A stretch of 64,000 bases of DNA, taken from assembly GCA_934643825.1 (NCBI GenBank), contig CAKUCW010000010.1, positions 1-64,000 of the forward strand. The letters are read 5' to 3'. This DNA is from an uncultured Clostridia bacterium (GTDB lineage: Bacteria; Bacillota; Clostridia; Christensenellales; Aristaeellaceae). Each line of letters begins with the position of its first letter. The stretch's first letter is position 1. Below the pieces are notes generated by a model. That model was not told the origin of the DNA, made no database searches, and saw only the letters and a list, made by a program, of their open reading frames with translations. A program made the translations under genes and the position numbers. Positions 50,469 through 59,287 of the stretch are shown in pieces.

Positions 50469-51551
50469 ATGGCCAGTGTACGCTTTGAAAACGTATCCAT
50501 CAGCTACGGCAGCAAGCAGGTGGTCAAGGATTTCTCCCTGTCCGTCAAGGATGGGGAAATCATGGGCATCATCGGTCCTTCCGGCTGTGGAAAAACCACG
50601 CTGATTCGCGCCCTCTGCGGTCTGATTAAGCCGGAGAAAGGCAATATCTACATCAATGACCAGCTGGTTTTCAGCGACGAAAAACGCATCAATGTCGCGC
50701 CCGAACGCCGCGGCATCGGCGTTGTGTTTCAGGATTATGCGGTGTGGCCGCATCTGTCCGTCTGGGACAATGTCTGCTACCCGATGAAAAAGCACAAAGT
50801 CCCCAAAGAGGAAATCGCCAAGCGTGCGTCTTACGCGCTTGAGCAGGTGCGCATGTCCGGCTACGAAAAGCACATGCCCGCCCAGCTCTCCGGCGGTCAG
50901 CAGCAGCGCGTAGCAATCGCCCGCTCGCTGGTTTCTTCTGATGAGCTGATCGTTCTGGATGAGCCGATCACCAATCTGGATGCCAAACTCCGCGAGGAAA
51001 TGATTCTGGAAATCCAGATGATCCAGCAGAACATCGGCACGACGATCATCTACATCACGCACGATCAGGAAGCGGCGCTCCAGCTCTGCGACCGAATCGC
51101 CATCATGCAGCCGGACGGACAGATCTGCCAGATCGGCAGCGACGAAGAGATCATCCGCCGCCCTGCAAACCGCTTTGTCTATTCCTTTATCGGCGTTTCC
51201 AATTTCCTTCCCGTGAAGGAAAAAGGCGGCAAGGTCTGTTTGGCGCTGGGCAGCGAGCCTGTTTTGTTTGACAAGCTGCCTCAGGATTATGTCTCCGGCA
51301 AAAAGAACGTCATGGGCGTGCGCCCGATGGATATTGTGTTTGACGCAAAGAGCCCGATCCGCGCAACGATTCAGCGCGATACCTTCCTGGGCAACCAGTA
51401 TGACTATCAGGTGGAGCTGATGGGCAAGGAGCTGCGCGTAGAACGCAACGCGCTCGACGTACTCGCCGATCCCACCCATTACGAAGCCGGACAGGAAGTC
51501 GGGCTGAAGTTCCTCAATGTCAAGTTCTATGAAGAGGAGGCAAACGCATGA
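50469..51551 (+). CDS. ABC transporter ATP-binding protein, FbpC/PotA-like (first)
   Basis: ABC ATPase of 360 residues: Walker A GPSGCGKTT (~36-44), Q-loop FQDYAVWPHL, signature LSGGQQQR (~138-145), Walker B LIVLDEPITNLD, H-loop ITHD; then a C-terminal TOBE-type regulatory domain (~240-350). It energises the fused permease encoded immediately downstream, overlapping it by four bases (ATGA). A second, clearly different ATPase gene ends the same operon. Confidence 0.93.
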   Translation: MASVRFENVSISYGSKQVVKDFSLSVKDGEIMGIIGPSGCGKTTLIRALCGLIKPEKGNIYINDQLVFSDEKRINVAPERRGIGVVFQDYAVWPHLSVWDNVCYPMKKHKVPKEEIAKRASYALEQVRMSGYEKHMPAQLSGGQQQRVAIARSLVSSDELIVLDEPITNLDAKLREEMILEIQMIQQNIGTTIIYITHDQEAALQLCDRIAIMQPDGQICQIGSDEEIIRRPANRFVYSFIGVSNFLPVKEKGGKVCLALGSEPVLFDKLPQDYVSGKKNVMGVRPMDIVFDAKSPIRATIQRDTFLGNQYDYQVELMGKELRVERNALDVLADPTHYEAGQEVGLKFLNVKFYEEEANA

Positions 51552-53269
51552 TGGGCAGCAAGCGCCGCGCCAGCCGTGATATGGCGCGTATGGATGGCAA
51601 TCACTTCAGTCTCGACACCGTGCTGACCGTGCTTTCCTTCCTGATTTTGGTCGTCGTCGTCGTCATTCCGATGGTGATGATCGTTTACAACACGTTCTTC
51701 TACGAGGGCAAGTTTGACACAAGCCTGTTCACCCAGATCATTCTCGACCCCGGCAACGTCGCCGCGATGTGGAACACCATCAAGATCGCGCTGCTGGTCA
51801 CGCTGTTCGGCACGATCCTCGGTCTGTTTTTCGCATGGCTGCTCGGTCGAAGCGACATCCCCTTCAAGGGGCTGATGCGCTCCATGTTCACCATCCCCTA
51901 TATGTTCCCGCCGTTCTTCGGCGCGATGGCATGGGAGCTGCTGCTTTCCCCGCGCTCCGGCTATCTCAATAAGTGGCTGATGGCGACATTCGGTCTGTCC
52001 AAAGCGCCGTTCAACATCAACTCCATCGGCGGCATCATCTTCGTGGAATGCTCGTATTACTTCCCGTTCGTGTTCATGCAGGTGGTTTCCGCGCTCGAGC
52101 GCATGGATCCGACGCTGGAAGAATCCGCCCGTATCGCCGGCGCCAAGCAGTGGTACGTCATCCGCCGCATCACCATGCCGCTGGTTCTGCCCGCGACGAG
52201 CGCAGGCGCTTTGCTGATTTTGACCAGCTCGCTGTCTCACTTCGGCGTTCCGTCCATTTTGGGCTTCAGCAAGAAGATCTACACCCTGCCGACCCGAATT
52301 TACCAGCTGATTTCCCGTGCAAGCGGTTCGTTCCAAGGCATTCGCGAGGGCGCGGCGCTCTCCATCCTGCTGGTCATCGTGGTTATGCTGGCGCTGTGGC
52401 TGCAAAAGATCGTTCTGCGTTCGGGCAGCTACGATATCATCAAGGGCAAATCCATGCGTCCGATGCTCATCAAGCTGCGCGGCGCAAAGATCCCCCTGCT
52501 GATCATCTCCCTGCTGTCGCTGGTCGTTATCGTGGTTGTGCCGCTGGTGATGATCATCCTTGTCGGTCTGCTCCGCGCCTACGGTCTGCCGCTCAAGCCT
52601 GAAAACTTCACGTTTGACAACTACATCAACCTCTTCAAGTCGAAGATGGTCAAGGACAGTGTGGTCAACTCGCTGACCCTGTCGATCTCCGCCGGTCTGA
52701 TCGCCATGTTCCTGGGCGTAATGATCGCCTACGTCATTCAGAAGATCCGGCCGAAGGGCAAAACGGTGCTGGAAATCATCTCCATCCTGCCGTATTCCAT
52801 TCCCGGTATCGTATTGGCTATCGGCGTCATCCTCTCCTGGAGCGGCGCGTTCGGCATCAACCTGTACAATACCCTGTGGATCATTCTGGTCGCATACATC
52901 GCACGCTATCTCGCCTTCTCGATGAAGTCCGCCTCTGCCTCCCTGCAGCAGGTTCACTATTCTCTGGAAGACGCAGCGCGTACCTGCGGTGCGACGCACT
53001 TTGAATCCCTGACGGATGTCACCCTGCCGCTGATCCGCCCGGCAATGATCTCCGGCTTCTTCCTGATCTTCCTTCCGGCGATGCGCGAGCTGACGACCTC
53101 CGTTCTGCTCTATGGTCCGTATACCCGCACGCTCGGCGTAGCCATTTACTCTCTGCGCAGCGACGGCTATATCGTGGATTCCTCCGCGCTTGCCTCGCTT
53201 GCCATTGTGCTGATTATCATCTGTAATACGGTCGTCAACGCGATCTTGAAGGACAGGAAGAAGGTGTAA
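51548..53269 (+). CDS. Fused ABC transporter permease (FbpB/ThiP-like)
   Basis: Membrane protein of 573 residues made of two permease halves (~12 helices). Each half carries an ATPase-contact EAA loop: LEESARIAGAKQWYVIRRITMPLVLP (~191-216) and LEDAARTCGATHFESLTDVTLPLIRP (~475-500). Fused two-domain permeases are typical of ferric-iron, thiamine and phosphonate importers. Start ATG 51548 overlaps the first ATPase gene; the second ATPase starts three bases after its stop. With two different ATPase genes, each EAA loop might contact a different ATPase. Confidence 0.92.
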   Translation: MMGSKRRASRDMARMDGNHFSLDTVLTVLSFLILVVVVVIPMVMIVYNTFFYEGKFDTSLFTQIILDPGNVAAMWNTIKIALLVTLFGTILGLFFAWLLGRSDIPFKGLMRSMFTIPYMFPPFFGAMAWELLLSPRSGYLNKWLMATFGLSKAPFNINSIGGIIFVECSYYFPFVFMQVVSALERMDPTLEESARIAGAKQWYVIRRITMPLVLPATSAGALLILTSSLSHFGVPSILGFSKKIYTLPTRIYQLISRASGSFQGIREGAALSILLVIVVMLALWLQKIVLRSGSYDIIKGKSMRPMLIKLRGAKIPLLIISLLSLVVIVVVPLVMIILVGLLRAYGLPLKPENFTFDNYINLFKSKMVKDSVVNSLTLSISAGLIAMFLGVMIAYVIQKIRPKGKTVLEIISILPYSIPGIVLAIGVILSWSGAFGINLYNTLWIILVAYIARYLAFSMKSASASLQQVHYSLEDAARTCGATHFESLTDVTLPLIRPAMISGFFLIFLPAMRELTTSVLLYGPYTRTLGVAIYSLRSDGYIVDSSALASLAIVLIIICNTVVNAILKDRKKV

Positions 53270-53272
53270 CAG

Positions 53273-54376
53273 ATGGATCAAATCGTACTGAATCATGTCA
53301 CCAAACAGTTTACCACCAAAACGCTGGGTACGGTTACCGCCGTCAACGATTTCAACCTGACCATCAAAGAGGGCGAATGCTTCTCCTTCCTGGGACCCAG
53401 CGGCTGCGGCAAGACGACCACGCTGCGCATGATCGCCGGATTTGAAGATCTGAGCGACGGCGAAATCCATCTGTGCGGCAAGCCCGTCAGCATCAAGAGC
53501 AAAAACCTGTATGTGCCGCCGGAAGAGCGCGGTCTGGGCATGGTTTTCCAGTCCTTCGCGGTTTGGCCGCACATGAACATCTTTGAAAACGTGGCTTTCC
53601 CGCTGCGCGTGCGCAAAGTGCCGAAGGCGGAGATGGTTGAGCGCGTCAAGATGGCGCTCAAGCACACCAGTCTGGACGGCATGGAAAAGGTTTACCCGGG
53701 CAACCTCTCCGGCGGACAGCAGCAGCGCATCGCGCTGGCACGCGCCATCGTCACCAACCCGAAGGTCATGCTGCTGGATGAACCGCTTTCCAACCTCGAC
53801 CCGAAGCTGCGCGAAACCATGCGCTTTGAGATCAAGGAGCTGCAAAAGAAGTTCAACTTCACGATCATCTTCGTGACGCACGACCAATCCGAGGCGATGG
53901 CGCTTTCCGACCGCATGATGGTCATGGACATGGGCAACATTGTGCAGATCGGCACGCCGACGGAGCTTTACAATCGCCCCGTCAACCGCTTTGTGCACAA
54001 ATTCCTCGGTCAATCCACCTTCACCGACGTGGTCATTCAGGACGGCAAGGTTTATGCCAAGGGCGATATGGAACAGCCGCTGCCCGTCGCACTGCCGGAA
54101 AACGGCGAGCGTGAAATGGTCATGGCGACCCGTCCGAACCAAATCGCCATCAACCACACCGACGGATACAAAACCAAGATTGAAAAGCGCATCTTCCTGA
54201 CCAACTACACCGAGTATCTGGTGCGCGTAGGCGACCAGCTGCTTCAGGTTCAGACCCCGCACCGCAACGCCTTTGCGCAGGGCGAAACCTGCTATCTGCA
54301 ATTCCCGGGCATCATGTGGTACGGCAAGGAAGACGAACAGGCAGAAGCCGAGCGCAACCGCCGTCAGCTGGTCTAA
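53273..54376 (+). CDS. ABC transporter ATP-binding protein, FbpC/PotA-like (second)
   Basis: ABC ATPase of 367 residues: Walker A GPSGCGKTT (~42-50), Q-loop FQSFAVWPHM, signature LSGGQQQR, Walker B VMLLDEPLSNLD, H-loop VTHD; C-terminal TOBE-type domain (~250-350). It is a diverged paralogue of the first ATPase of the operon, and both keep all catalytic motifs. A heterodimeric ATPase pair is plausible. It ends the operon before a strong terminator. Confidence 0.93.
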   Translation: MDQIVLNHVTKQFTTKTLGTVTAVNDFNLTIKEGECFSFLGPSGCGKTTTLRMIAGFEDLSDGEIHLCGKPVSIKSKNLYVPPEERGLGMVFQSFAVWPHMNIFENVAFPLRVRKVPKAEMVERVKMALKHTSLDGMEKVYPGNLSGGQQQRIALARAIVTNPKVMLLDEPLSNLDPKLRETMRFEIKELQKKFNFTIIFVTHDQSEAMALSDRMMVMDMGNIVQIGTPTELYNRPVNRFVHKFLGQSTFTDVVIQDGKVYAKGDMEQPLPVALPENGEREMVMATRPNQIAINHTDGYKTKIEKRIFLTNYTEYLVRVGDQLLQVQTPHRNAFAQGETCYLQFPGIMWYGKEDEQAEAERNRRQLV

Positions 54377-54427
54377 TCGGCATCCGCCCGCTTTAGGCAG
54401 CCTGCCCCATTCCCCATAAACACACAA

Positions 54428-54478
54428 AAAACCAAGGCATCGCCGGCTCAAAGCAGCCCGCCGTGCCTTGGTTTTTTT
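54428..54478 (+). terminator. Terminator of the ferric-type ABC operon
   Basis: AACCAAGGCA and TGCCTTGGTT form the outer stem around GCCGGC/GCCCGC inner pairs; seven T follow. Confidence 0.9.
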
Positions 54479-54483
54479 CGCGG

Positions 54484-54531
54484 AAAATGAAAGCAGCCCA
54501 TCCGCTTCTCAAAGAGAATGCAGATGGGCTG
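54484..54531 (-). terminator. Terminator of nfnAB
   Basis: On the minus strand CAGCCCATCTGC pairs with GCGGATGGGCTG (one mismatch or wobble), followed by CTTTCATTTT. Confidence 0.75.
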
Positions 54532-54544
54532 AATGAGGGTGATT

Positions 54545-55948
54545 TTATGCGTTCTTGCTCTTGATGTACTCGTCGATGGCTTTCGCGGCATGCTTGCCTG
54601 CGCCCATCGCAAGGATTACCGTCGCCGCGCCGGTCACGGCATCGCCGCCGGCGTATACGCCTTCGCGGCTGGTCAAGCCGTCATCGCCGTTGGTGATGAT
54701 GCAGCCGTGCTTATTGGTTTCAAGACCCGGCGTCGTATGGCGGATGAGCGGGTTCGGGCTGGTGCCGATGGACATGATCATCGTATCCACATCCAGCACG
54801 AATTCGCTGCCCTTCTTCTCGATCGGGCGGCGGCGTCCGGAAGCATCCGGCTCGCCCAGCTCCATCTCCACGCAGCGCATGCCGCAGACCTCGCCGTTCT
54901 CGTTGCCAAGCACTTCGACAGGGTTGGTCAGCGTCTTGAAGATGATGCCTTCTTCCTCGGCATGCTCAACCTCTTCCTTACGGGCAGGCAGCTCCTCCAT
55001 GCCGCGGCGATAGACAATATAAACCTCTTCCGCGCCCAGACGCTTGGCGGAACGCGCCGCGTCCATCGCAACGTTGCCGCCGCCGACGACCGCAACCTTG
55101 CCGCTGTGCTTGATCGGGGTCTTGCTGTCCGGCAGGTACGCCTTCATCAGGTTGATGCGGGTCAGGTATTCGTTGGCGGAATATACGCCCTTGAGGCTCT
55201 CGCCCGGGATGCCCATGAATCGCGGCAGACCCGCGCCGGAAGCGACATAGACCGCCTCAAAGCCCATTTCAAACAGCTCGTCGATGGTCAGCACCTTGCC
55301 GATAACCATGTTCGTCTCGATATCGACGCCCATCGCCTTCAAGCCATCGATTTCCTTCTGCACAATCGCCTTCGGCAGACGGAACTCCGGAATGCCGTAG
55401 ACCAGAACGCCGCCAGCCAGATGCAGCGCTTCATAAATGGTGACCTTATAGCCCAGCTTTGCCAAATCGCCCGCGGCAGTCAGTCCGGACGGACCTGCGC
55501 CGATCACGGCGACCTTGTGTCCGTTGGGCGCCGGCGCAACCGGCGTATCCTGCACATGCTCACGGTGCCAGTCCGCAACAAAGCGTTCCAGACGACCGAT
55601 GCCGACCGGCTCACCCTTGATGCCGCGGACACACTTGCCTTCGCACTGGGTTTCCTGCGGGCAGACACGGCCGCAAACCGCCGGCAGAGCAGAGGACGCG
55701 GTCAGCACTTGATAAGCGCCTTCCATATCCTCGTTGGCAACGCGCTCGATGAACGCAGGAATATCAATCTGAACCGGGCAGGCGCTGCGGCAGGGCTTCT
55801 TCGGGCAATTCAGACAGCGCTTCGCCTCGTTGACCGCCATTTCATAGGTGTATCCGAGGGCAACCTCTTTAAAGTTCTTATTGCGAACGTTGGGTTCCTG
55901 AGAAGGCATCGGGCACTTCTTCGGGTCCATATTGCGCGTAACGGCCAT
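54545..55948 (-). CDS. nfnB: NfnB: large subunit of NADH-dependent ferredoxin:NADP+ oxidoreductase
   Basis: Flavoprotein of 467 residues. N-terminal iron-sulfur region (CLNCPKKPCRSACPVQIDIP and CGRVCPQETQCEGKC), then FAD and NADP-binding Rossmann folds (VAVIGAGPSGLTAAGDLAKLG and VAVVGGGNVAMDAAR). Sequence alone would also fit the small subunit of glutamate synthase, but the partner one base upstream is an NfnA/dihydroorotate dehydrogenase K-like subunit and no glutamate synthase large subunit is nearby. NfnAB couples NADPH, NADH and ferredoxin by flavin electron bifurcation in the cytosol of anaerobes. The normal NfnB size is about 465 residues. Confidence 0.9.
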   Translation of the reverse strand: MAVTRNMDPKKCPMPSQEPNVRNKNFKEVALGYTYEMAVNEAKRCLNCPKKPCRSACPVQIDIPAFIERVANEDMEGAYQVLTASSALPAVCGRVCPQETQCEGKCVRGIKGEPVGIGRLERFVADWHREHVQDTPVAPAPNGHKVAVIGAGPSGLTAAGDLAKLGYKVTIYEALHLAGGVLVYGIPEFRLPKAIVQKEIDGLKAMGVDIETNMVIGKVLTIDELFEMGFEAVYVASGAGLPRFMGIPGESLKGVYSANEYLTRINLMKAYLPDSKTPIKHSGKVAVVGGGNVAMDAARSAKRLGAEEVYIVYRRGMEELPARKEEVEHAEEEGIIFKTLTNPVEVLGNENGEVCGMRCVEMELGEPDASGRRRPIEKKGSEFVLDVDTMIMSIGTSPNPLIRHTTPGLETNKHGCIITNGDDGLTSREGVYAGGDAVTGAATVILAMGAGKHAAKAIDEYIKSKNA

Positions 55949-55949
55949 C

Positions 55950-56792
55950 TTACTTGACCTCCTTGTTCATCAGGTTGCAATGCGCCTCGCGGGCATGCTG
56001 TTCAAAATCGCGGTACATCGTGCTGCGCTTCATCGCTTCATCAAAATCGACCAGATGTCCGTCAAAATCCGGTCCATCGACGCAGGCGAACTTCGTCTCT
56101 CCGCCAACGGTCAGGCGGCAGCCGCCGCACATGCCCGTGCCGTCGATCATGATCGGGTTCATGGAAACGATCGTCTTGACGCCGTACTTCTTGGTCACGG
56201 CGCAGACGAATTTCATCATGACCAGCGGTCCGATGGCGATGACTTCGTCATACTCGTTGCCTTCCTGAATCAGGCGCTCCAGCGCCGCGGTCACCAGACC
56301 CTTTTCGCCGTGGCTGCCGTCATCGGTCATCATGACCATCTTGCTGGATGCGGCTTTGAACTCGTCTTCCAGGATGACCAGATCCTTGTTGCGGAAGCCG
56401 ACGATGGCATGCACTTCGCAGCCCTGCTCATGCAGCTTCTTGGTCACGGGCAGCGCGATGGCACAGCCCACGCCGCCGCCGACAACCGCGACCTTTTTCA
56501 GCCCGTCGGTATGCGTCGCCACGCCCAGAGGCCCGACGAAATCATGCAGGCACTGTCCTTCTTCCATCGTATCCAGTTCCATCGTAGAACCGCCGACAAT
56601 CTGGTAGATGATCGTCACCGTACCTGCCTCGCGGTCAAAATCCGCGATGGTCAGCGGGATACGCTCGCTGTCCTCAAATGCGCGGAAAATAATGAATTGA
56701 CCCGGTTCCGCCTTTTTCGCAACAAACGGCGCTTCGATCACCATTTTCGTGACGGTCGGGTTCAGGCGCTCTTTTTTGACAATTTTGAACAT
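55950..56792 (-). CDS. nfnA: NfnA: small subunit of NADH-dependent ferredoxin:NADP+ oxidoreductase
   Basis: FAD- and [2Fe-2S]-containing subunit of 280 residues. It has an FAD domain (ERIPLTIADFDREAGTVTIIYQIVG), an NAD-binding part (VAVVGGGVGCAIALPVTKKLHEQG) and the C-terminal cluster cysteines in GMCGGCRLTVGG and KFACVDGPDFDGH. It belongs with PyrK and SudB proteins. Its place one base ahead of nfnB identifies it as NfnA. ATG 56792 follows a GAGGAAG site. The pair stands downstream of an iron alcohol dehydrogenase but behind a terminator, so it is transcribed separately. Confidence 0.9.
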   Translation of the reverse strand: MFKIVKKERLNPTVTKMVIEAPFVAKKAEPGQFIIFRAFEDSERIPLTIADFDREAGTVTIIYQIVGGSTMELDTMEEGQCLHDFVGPLGVATHTDGLKKVAVVGGGVGCAIALPVTKKLHEQGCEVHAIVGFRNKDLVILEDEFKAASSKMVMMTDDGSHGEKGLVTAALERLIQEGNEYDEVIAIGPLVMMKFVCAVTKKYGVKTIVSMNPIMIDGTGMCGGCRLTVGGETKFACVDGPDFDGHLVDFDEAMKRSTMYRDFEQHAREAHCNLMNKEVK

Positions 56793-56919
56793 GACGCTTC
56801 CTCCTGAATCAAACTTAAAACGAGGTAACGTTCCAAACGCATGAAACGTGTCTAATTCACTTAATTCGACGGAAACTCCTTCTCCCCTGCAAAACAGCGT
56901 CGTTTTCCGTCTGATTTAA

Positions 56920-56951
56920 ATTCAGGGGACGCCATGCGGCGTCCCCTGAAT
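56920..56951 (-). terminator. Terminator of iron alcohol dehydrogenase
   Basis: A perfect 14-pair stem: ATTCAGGGGACGCC (56920-56933) and GGCGTCCCCTGAAT (56938-56951), with TTTAAAT after it on the minus strand. Confidence 0.85.
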
Positions 56952-56975
56952 GTGTTTCTTCTCCGGGGGAGAATC

Positions 56976-58193
56976 TTAGAAATCCACCTCAGTGTCGTAG
57001 TAGCAGCACTTGAGCAGCTTCTCCATCTCTTCCTGGCTGGGCTGACGCGGGTTGGAGCCCGTGCAGGCGTCGGCAATCGCATTCTTGGCGATCTCCGGCA
57101 GGCGCTCGAGGAAGACATTCTCCGGCACGAAGCCCTGCTCGCACGGATAGCTGTCCGCGCCATAGAACTTGATGCCATGCGGGATGTTCAGCTCATCGTT
57201 CATCTTGCGCAGATATTCGATCAGCAGCTTCACCTTCTCGTCGTCGTCCTTGCCGCCCAGATTCATGTAATCGGCAATGACGCCATAGCGCTTCTTGGCG
57301 GTCTCGTCCTTCGCGTTGAAGGCGATTACCTTCGGCAGATACATCGCGTTCGCCGCGCCGTGGATGATGTGTGCGCCATAGTCTGCGAACGCAGCGCCGG
57401 TCTTATGCGCCATGGAGTGAACAATGCCCAGCAGCGCGTTGGAGAACGCCATGCCGGCGAGGCACTGTGCGTTGTGCATGCGGTCGCGGGCAGCCATGTC
57501 GCCATTGTAGCTCGGCACGAGATCCTTCATGATCATCTCGATGGCATGGATGGCGAGCGGATCGGTGAAATCGCAGTTCGCGGTGGAAACGTACGCCTCA
57601 ACAGCGTGGGTCATAGCGTCCATGCCGGTGTGCGCAACCAGCTTCTTGGGCATCGTTTCCGCCAGATCCGGATCGACGATGGCGACATCCGGCGTGATTT
57701 CAAAGTCGGCAATCGGGTACTTAATGCCCTTGGAATAATCGGTGATGATCGAGAACGCCGTAACCTCAGTCGCGGTGCCGGAGGTGGAGGAAATGGCGCA
57801 GAAGTGAGCCTTGCGGCGCAGCTTCGGCAGACCGAACACCTTGCACATATCCTCGAACGTGCATTCCGGATACTCGTACTTGATCCACATCGCCTTCGCC
57901 GCGTCGATCGGAGAGCCGCCGCCCATCGCGATGATCCAGTCCGGCTGGAATTTCTGCATCGCTGCAGCGCCCTTCATAACGGTTTCAACAGACGGATCCG
58001 GCTCAATGCCTTCGTAGAGTTCAACCTCCATGCCGGCTTCCTTCAGATACTGCTCTGCCTTGTCAAGGAAACCAAAGCGCTTCATGGAGCCGCCGCCCAC
58101 ACAGATCATTGCACGCTTGCCTTCAAACGTCTTCAGTGCTTCCAAAGCACCCTTGCCATGATAAAGATCGCGGGGAAGAGTAAAGCGAGCCAT
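56976..58193 (-). CDS. Iron-containing alcohol dehydrogenase
   Basis: Cytosolic iron-dependent dehydrogenase of 405 residues. Features: GGGSMKRFG and AMGGGSPIDAAK cofactor-binding motifs, SSTSGTATEVT, and metal-site residues in HTGMDAMTHAVEAYVS and HSMAHKTGAAF. In anaerobes such enzymes reduce aldehydes to ethanol or butanol or act on diols, disposing of NAD(P)H from fermentation; the exact substrate is not evident. ATG 58193 follows CAGGAGGAAAATAAT. It is expressed from a strong promoter with nearby TTGTGA repeats. Confidence 0.93.
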   Translation of the reverse strand: MARFTLPRDLYHGKGALEALKTFEGKRAMICVGGGSMKRFGFLDKAEQYLKEAGMEVELYEGIEPDPSVETVMKGAAAMQKFQPDWIIAMGGGSPIDAAKAMWIKYEYPECTFEDMCKVFGLPKLRRKAHFCAISSTSGTATEVTAFSIITDYSKGIKYPIADFEITPDVAIVDPDLAETMPKKLVAHTGMDAMTHAVEAYVSTANCDFTDPLAIHAIEMIMKDLVPSYNGDMAARDRMHNAQCLAGMAFSNALLGIVHSMAHKTGAAFADYGAHIIHGAANAMYLPKVIAFNAKDETAKKRYGVIADYMNLGGKDDDEKVKLLIEYLRKMNDELNIPHGIKFYGADSYPCEQGFVPENVFLERLPEIAKNAIADACTGSNPRQPSQEEMEKLLKCCYYDTEVDF

Positions 58194-58294
58194 ATTATTT
58201 TCCTCCTGTTTCATGCGGGCTGATGTCCGCTTTTATTCTCGTTTCAAACGTTGTCTCACGCCCAATTGACGTTTCTTTGTCAATCTCTGTGCGT

Positions 58295-58388
58295 ATTATA
58301 CACCCGACGTCTGACGATGTAAAGGGGAAAATTGTGATTTTTTTGATTATATTTGTGAATTTCCGGGTCATTTATGGCTTTATTGTGA
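58295..58388 (-). promoter_or_regulatory. Promoter of iron alcohol dehydrogenase with TTGTGA repeats
   Basis: On the minus strand TTTACA (58323-58318), 17-base spacer, TATAAT (58300-58295). Upstream, TTGTGA recurs on the plus strand at 58332, 58353 and 58383; it matches a Rex half-site (TTGTGAA) but the copies are direct, not palindromic. ATTGAC/GTCAAT at 58264-58283 is an inverted repeat in the leader. No gene lies in 58194-58577. Confidence 0.6.
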
Positions 58389-58533
58389 ATTTTCGAGCCA
58401 TATCGCGCCTTTTTGTTCATGTTTCATTTTTCACGTCTGACAGAAATTCTCCATGCGCAGGTATCCCGGCGAAGATTTCAAGCCATTAAGCATCGGTTCA
58501 CGCGGGCGATTTAACGCAATTTTCTATACAATT

Positions 58534-58566
58534 AAAAAAAGCTGTGGTTCGTTCGCCCGCAGCTTC
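58534..58566 (-). terminator. Terminator of the KdpDE-like pair
   Basis: On the minus strand AAGCTGCGG pairs with CCACAGCTT (one mismatch) followed by TTTTTAA. A CACGCGGGCG repeat fragment lies next to it at 58499-58509. Confidence 0.8.
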
Positions 58567-58577
58567 ATCCTTTTCTC

Positions 58578-59285
58578 TTAATCCCCTTCGATCATTCGAT
58601 AACCCACGCCAACCTCGGTGAAGATATATTCCGGTTCGGCGGGATTTTTTTCAATCTTACGGCGGATATTCGCCATATTCACGCGCAGAATCTGGTTATC
58701 ATACGCCTTATTGGGTCCCCATATTTCCTTGATGAGGTAGTCATATGTCAAAACGCGCCCGGCATAGCGCCCCAGCAGCGCGACGAGCTTAAACTCGTTC
58801 TGCGTCAGGTTGGCATCCCTGCCGTCGATGAACACGCGATACTTGTCATAATCGATCACCAGACCGCGTGCAGTAAAGCGATTTTCCTTGGCAATGGCGG
58901 CATTACCGTTCGTCGTGCGCGTATGGCGGATTGCGGTGCGCAGACGCGCCAGCAGCTCGGACGTGCCAAACGGCTTGGTGATGTAATCATCCGCACCGGC
59001 ATCCAGCGCACGAACCTTTTCGCGCTCGTCCGTTCGGGCGGAAACCACGACAACCGGCATCAGCGACCACGTCCGCAGTTCTTCCAGCACCTCCATGCCG
59101 TCCATGTCCGGCAAACCCAAATCCAAAATCACCACGTCCGGGCAATGTGACGCCAGCATGCTGATGGCTTCACGTCCCGTCCCCACCGCGATGGATTCAT
59201 AGCCGTTCGCCTCCAGCACCCGACGCATAAAGTTGCATATCGCCCGATCATCCTCGACGATCAAAACCTTTCCCCGTACAGCCAT
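58578..59285 (-). CDS. KdpE-like response regulator
   Basis: OmpR-family regulator of 235 residues: receiver domain (~6-118) with Asp12-Asp13 region (VEDD), phospho-acceptor Asp55 (ILDLGLPDMDG), Ser/Thr in VVVSAR and Lys in TKPF; then a winged-helix DNA-binding domain (~140-233, LTQNEFKLVALLGRYAGRVLTYDYLIKEIWG). ATG 59285 has GGAG seven bases ahead; ATG 59291 overlaps the kinase stop but is too close to that site. KdpE normally controls the KdpFABC potassium pump, which is not in this window. Confidence 0.9.
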   Translation of the reverse strand: MAVRGKVLIVEDDRAICNFMRRVLEANGYESIAVGTGREAISMLASHCPDVVILDLGLPDMDGMEVLEELRTWSLMPVVVVSARTDEREKVRALDAGADDYITKPFGTSELLARLRTAIRHTRTTNGNAAIAKENRFTARGLVIDYDKYRVFIDGRDANLTQNEFKLVALLGRYAGRVLTYDYLIKEIWGPNKAYDNQILRVNMANIRRKIEKNPAEPEYIFTEVGVGYRMIEGD

Positions 59286-59287
59286 GC

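Noticed and set aside
51527..54451. 974-codon minus-strand open frame opposite the ABC permease and ATPase
   Set aside because: Shadow of well-supported transporter genes; the sequence is low-complexity Arg/Asp/His/Gln without motifs.
54545..55948. Annotation as glutamate synthase small subunit (gltD)
   Set aside because: The partner gene one base upstream is an NfnA-type subunit and no glutamate synthase large subunit is present, so NfnB is the better reading.
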